A DNA stretch of 64,000 nucleotides, taken from assembly GCF_003429105.1 (NCBI RefSeq), contig NZ_QVTD01000003.1, positions 1 through 64,000 of the forward strand, given 5' to 3'. The first letter of the stretch is position 1. Every line of letters begins with the position of its first letter. Shown here one piece after another: positions 60,717 to 64,000 of this stretch. This DNA is from Peribacillus glennii. GTDB lineage: Bacteria; Bacillota; Bacilli; Bacillales; DSM-1321. Position numbers and translations under genes: made by a program. The notes under the pieces were generated by a model. It made no database searches. It was not told the DNA's origin and worked only from the letters and a program-made list of their open reading frames with translations.

Positions 60717-62168
60717 TTACCTTTCGGTGAGTTGCTTTCCAGCAAACAATTCCTGATAAAGTGTTTTATATTCTTTGGCTGAAGCTTCCCAGCTATAATC
60801 CAGTTCCATCGCTTTCTCAACAAGCTTCTGCCATTTTTTTGGCTGGAATCTGTATAGCCATACGGCCTTTTCAATGGTATATAACATGTCATGTGCATTA
60901 TAATTCGTGAAACTAAAGCCGAATCCTTCATCGGTAAATTCATGATATGGAACTACAGAATCCTTGAGGCCGCCGGTTTCCCTCACGATTGGCAGCGTGC
61001 CGTATCTCATGGCGAGAAGCTGTCCGATTCCGCAAGGCTCAAATTGGGAAGGCATTAGGAAAATATCTGATCCGGCATATATTTTGCGGGCCAGGGAGTC
61101 ATTGAAATAATTCGCAAACCTTATATGCTCCGGGTATTGTGCGGCTAAATCCCTGAATGCCTGTTCATAGTTCCAATCTCCGGTTCCAAGGACGACCAAT
61201 TGGACACCCTGGTTCATAATTTCATGTATCACATGAAGAATTAAATCGATGCCTTTCTGTTCAACAAGCCGTGTGACCAATGATATGATGGGAATATGCT
61301 TCCTGGCAGGAAGATTCAAATATTCCTGCAGCATCTGCTTGTTTTTAAGCTTACCGTCCCAATCTTCATAGGAAGCGAATATCGCTTGATCGGATTCAGG
61401 ATTGTAATCATTCGTATCAATGCCGTTTAAGATGCCGATCAACTGGCCGCTGCGTTTCCTTAAGAAGCCGTCAAGGTTTTCACCAAAATAAGGCATTTGG
61501 ATTTCGGCAGCATATGAAGGGCTTACCGTTGTCAATTGGTCAGAAAAGGCAAGTCCCGCTTTCATGTAACTTATATTTCCATGAAACTCCAATGCATCGA
61601 TATGAAAATAAAGATCGCTTAAATCCAATAGTTCGGCTAATACATTTTTCGGATAGATTCCTTGATAACGTAAATTATGGATGGTAAAAACCGTCTTGAT
61701 TCCTTTGTAGAAAGGATGATTATGGTAATGTGCTTTTAATAAGACACTGACAGGTCCCGTCTGCCAATCGTGGCAGTGGATGATATCCGTTTTTTTCTCT
61801 AAATGCGGTAAAGCTTCAAGGATCGCCCTTGAGAAAAAGGCAAACCGTTCGCCGTCATCAAAAAAACCGTAGCTGCCATGCCGTTTAAAATAGTACTCAT
61901 TGTCAAGAAAATAATATGTAATACCCTGGTATTCCAGTTTTTCTATTCCGCAATATTGCCTTCTCCAGCCAACCGGAACTTCAATGCTTGCGAGGAAAGA
62001 TAATTGCGTTTTATATTGCAGCGGCAGGTCACCGTACTTTGGTAGAATTACACTGACTTCCATATCATACTTTTTTAATGCCCTGGGCAAAGTGCCGATT
62101 ACATCCCCGAGGCCGCCTGTTTTTATGAATGGGGCACATTCGGAAGCGGCAAATAATACATTCATCAT
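60717..62168 (-). CDS. glgA: Glycogen synthase
   Basis: 483 residues of the GT5 family: KTGGLGDVIGTLPRAL at the N-terminus (ADP-glucose binding), IIHCHDWQTGPV, TIHNLRYQG, SRLVEQKG-like SLVTRLVEQKGIDL, and the C-terminal PSQFEPCGIGQLLAMRYGTLPIVRETGGL with the catalytic Glu pair. It extends alpha-1,4-glucan from ADP-glucose. It follows glgD by 10 bp in the glg operon. No glgP follows; the next gene downstream is the proB T-box. Confidence 0.97.
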   Translation of the reverse strand: MMNVLFAASECAPFIKTGGLGDVIGTLPRALKKYDMEVSVILPKYGDLPLQYKTQLSFLASIEVPVGWRRQYCGIEKLEYQGITYYFLDNEYYFKRHGSYGFFDDGERFAFFSRAILEALPHLEKKTDIIHCHDWQTGPVSVLLKAHYHNHPFYKGIKTVFTIHNLRYQGIYPKNVLAELLDLSDLYFHIDALEFHGNISYMKAGLAFSDQLTTVSPSYAAEIQMPYFGENLDGFLRKRSGQLIGILNGIDTNDYNPESDQAIFASYEDWDGKLKNKQMLQEYLNLPARKHIPIISLVTRLVEQKGIDLILHVIHEIMNQGVQLVVLGTGDWNYEQAFRDLAAQYPEHIRFANYFNDSLARKIYAGSDIFLMPSQFEPCGIGQLLAMRYGTLPIVRETGGLKDSVVPYHEFTDEGFGFSFTNYNAHDMLYTIEKAVWLYRFQPKKWQKLVEKAMELDYSWEASAKEYKTLYQELFAGKQLTER

Positions 62169-62178
62169 TGATCCTCCA

Positions 62179-63285
62179 TTAGATGATTTCTTCTTTTTTG
62201 ATGACTACTGGCTGCAAGCCGCCCACTACCGTTGCATTTTCTTTGATTCGTGCTTGTTTATCCATAATTACATTTTCAATGTAAGCTCCAGGGCCAATTT
62301 CCCCTTTTTGCATGATGATGCTGTTTTTTACGACTGCTCCCGGGTGGATTTTTACGCCGCGGAAAATAATGCTATTCTCGACAACCCCTTCAATTTCGCA
62401 GCCGTTTGCGATCAAAGAGTAGCTTGTCCTCGAGGAAGCCCCATAATATGCTGGTGCTTCATGCTTCACTTTTGTGTATAAATCCCATGTTTCATAGAAA
62501 TACGAACGCACAATTTCAGGCTTTAGAAATTCCATGTTGCCGGAATGAAAGCTATCAACAGAATGGATAAATGGCATTTCTCCTGTAAACTTGTAAGATT
62601 TCACCCTAAGGCTGTGGAGGTTCGCCTTGACCGCATCTTTAATCAAGTCATACTCACCGTTTTCCACACATTTGGTTATTAGTTCAATCAATAAATCCTT
62701 GCTGATTACGAATGTTTCCAAGCACACTGCTTCCCCTGGCATCGGGTAGGTATAGAGCTGGATATCGGTTACTGTCCCTTTGTCATCAATTGAACAAGTA
62801 TGATAAACCGGTTTCTCAACAGGGTCCCCTTGATAGTCTTTGTAAACGACAGTTATATCTGCCTGTTCTGCTTTATGCTGGGCAATCACTTCATTATAAT
62901 CAATTTTGCTTACATGCAGGCCTGGGGAAATAACCACGGTGTCAGCGTGCGATCGTTGAAAAAACTCGAGGTGGTCATGAAAATGTTCCAGGTCGCCTTT
63001 TAGTCTTTCATCAGGATGGATAGGAGGCAAAATGAATAAGCCGCCATTTCTCCTGTCTAGATCCCATTCTTTCCCTGACCCTAAATGGTCCATTACCGAC
63101 CTGTATTTGTCTTTTGTGAAAACAGCCACCTTTGTAATGGATGCATTGATGAAGTTCGATAATGTAAAGTCGATAAGGCGATAACGCCCTGCGAACGGAA
63201 CGGACGCCATGCAGCGGTGCTGTGTTAATTCTTTTAGAAATGGTTTTTCATTTATTAGGTTTATTACTCCCAACACGCTTCCCAT
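62179..63285 (-). CDS. glgD: Glucose-1-phosphate adenylyltransferase regulatory subunit
   Basis: The ATG at 63285 (MGSVLGVINLINEK) is 7 bases after AGGGGT; a GTG nine bases upstream is the alternative. The protein is GlgC-like (RYRLIDFTLSNFINAS; SLIANGCEIEGVVENSI; hexapeptide repeats at the end) but lacks the intact GlgC catalytic loop, as GlgD of Bacillus does. It pairs with GlgC to make ADP-glucose. It lies 38 bp after glgC. Confidence 0.95.
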   Translation of the reverse strand: MGSVLGVINLINEKPFLKELTQHRCMASVPFAGRYRLIDFTLSNFINASITKVAVFTKDKYRSVMDHLGSGKEWDLDRRNGGLFILPPIHPDERLKGDLEHFHDHLEFFQRSHADTVVISPGLHVSKIDYNEVIAQHKAEQADITVVYKDYQGDPVEKPVYHTCSIDDKGTVTDIQLYTYPMPGEAVCLETFVISKDLLIELITKCVENGEYDLIKDAVKANLHSLRVKSYKFTGEMPFIHSVDSFHSGNMEFLKPEIVRSYFYETWDLYTKVKHEAPAYYGASSRTSYSLIANGCEIEGVVENSIIFRGVKIHPGAVVKNSIIMQKGEIGPGAYIENVIMDKQARIKENATVVGGLQPVVIKKEEII

Positions 63286-63323
63286 ATCCATCACCCCTAT
63301 GTATCTACTGTTTTTTATTATTT

Positions 63324-64000
63324 TTAAATATGAGACGAGATTCTTTGGCTGTCCCCATACAGGATCACATCGCCGGATTCTTTCGACGGACGTATTACAG
63401 CACCATCTTCTATGACGGCATTATTTGATATGATGGCTTTTTCAATAATCACATTTTCCCCGATCGTAACATTCGGCATGATGACTGAATCAATGATGGT
63501 AGAGCCGGCTCCTACCTGTACATTGTAAGAAAGTACGGAATGCCGGATCTTGCCGTAAATGATGGAGCCTTCGTTTACAAGTGATTGTTTCACTTCGGCT
63601 TCGGCTGAAATGTACTGGGGCGGATGATTTGGATTGCCCGCGTATATTTGCCAATTTGGATCAGTAAGTGTAAGTGTGGAATTTGCGTCCAAAAGGTCCA
63701 TATGCGCTTCCCACAAGCTTTGTATTGTCCCGACATCCTTCCAATATCCATCGAAACGGTAAGCATACATGCTGCTGCCGGCACCAAGCATTTTCGGTAT
63801 GATATCCTTTCCGAAATCATTTGAAGAGGCGGGATTCTGTTGGTCCTGGATTAAATAACTCTTTAGGACTTTCCAATTGAACAGATAAACTCCCATCGAA
63901 GCGAGATTACTTTTAGGGTTCATGGGCTTTTCTTCGAATTCTATTATTTTATCTTCATTATCTGTATTCATAATGCCAAACCGGTTTGCCTCATGCCACG
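63324..64000 (-). CDS. glgC: Glucose-1-phosphate adenylyltransferase, C-terminal part (cut by right edge)
   Basis: The frame is open to the window edge; visible sequence starts [25 protein letters not shown] residues, then [44 protein letters not shown], and a beta-helix of hexapeptide repeats ([19 protein letters not shown]). This is the GlgC catalytic subunit that makes ADP-glucose from glucose-1-phosphate and ATP. About 225 of some 380 residues are in the window; the gene starts further right. Confidence 0.96.
   Translation of the reverse strand, partial: WHEANRFGIMNTDNEDKIIEFEEKPMNPKSNLASMGVYLFNWKVLKSYLIQDQQNPASSNDFGKDIIPKMLGAGSSMYAYRFDGYWKDVGTIQSLWEAHMDLLDANSTLTLTDPNWQIYAGNPNHPPQYISAEAEVKQSLVNEGSIIYGKIRHSVLSYNVQVGAGSTIIDSVIMPNVTIGENVIIEKAIISNNAVIEDGAVIRPSKESGDVILYGDSQRISSHI

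Noticed and set aside
1..64000. tRNA or rRNA genes
   Set aside because: No cloverleaf-like CCA-ended or rRNA-like sequence was recognised by eye; a dedicated tRNA scan could still find one.

Overview
The window is chromosomal DNA from a low-GC, endospore-forming Bacillaceae member. Supporting signs are an alpha/beta-type SASP, a Spo0E-like phosphatase, strong GGAGG ribosome-binding sites, Zur- and CstR-controlled gene sets like those of Bacillus, a proline T-box in front of proBA and a glgC-glgD-glgA cluster. A relative of Bacillus, Cytobacillus, Neobacillus or Mesobacillus is likely; the exact genus cannot be read from the sequence. I saw no rRNA, tRNA or CRISPR.

Layout. 0-2 kb: end of a YibE/F membrane protein and decayed fragments. 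1.9-4.8 kb: a zinc-starvation island (Zn-independent S14 and L33, a ZinT-like lipoprotein, a YciC/ZagA-type GTPase) with five Zur-like boxes. 5-7 kb: phage- or plasmid-like genes including an Ltp superinfection-exclusion-type protein. 7.2-13.2 kb: a reactive-sulfur (yrk/cst) locus with TSUP exporter, TusA proteins, rhodaneses, a rhodanese-metallo-beta-lactamase protein, DsrE, the repressor CstR and several CstR operators; about 1.1 kb of it has been inverted, splitting one rhodanese gene. 13.4-29.4 kb: a mosaic of mostly single, minus-strand accessory genes (three STAS proteins, MFS exporter, HAD hydrolase, methyltransferase and others, many decayed). Nearly every one is followed by a copy of the same ~90-100 bp, always same-oriented element built from two conserved modules around a variable terminator hairpin. 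18 copies lie between 1.2 and 29.4 kb and none after that. 29.9-39.9 kb: a fatty-acid or branched-acid degradation cluster (SDR, thiolase, two acyl-CoA synthetases, acyl-CoA dehydrogenase, enoyl-CoA hydratase) beside a regulator made of two TetR units in tandem. 40-57.8 kb: ordinary small housekeeping, stress and sporulation genes, a stand-alone LigD-type polymerase domain, a beta-helix protein, catechol dioxygenase, luciferase-like monooxygenase and VanW. 57.9-64 kb: proline biosynthesis under a T-box, and glycogen synthesis running off the right edge.

The observations most worth following are (1) the cassette-like array of one gene plus one shared 3' element, which resembles a gene-cassette array without a visible integrase, (2) the operon-splitting inversion in the sulfur locus, and (3) the ZinT gene framed by duplicated rpmG 3' end plus Zur box. 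Function calls rest on recognised motifs and family resemblance only; no database search was run.
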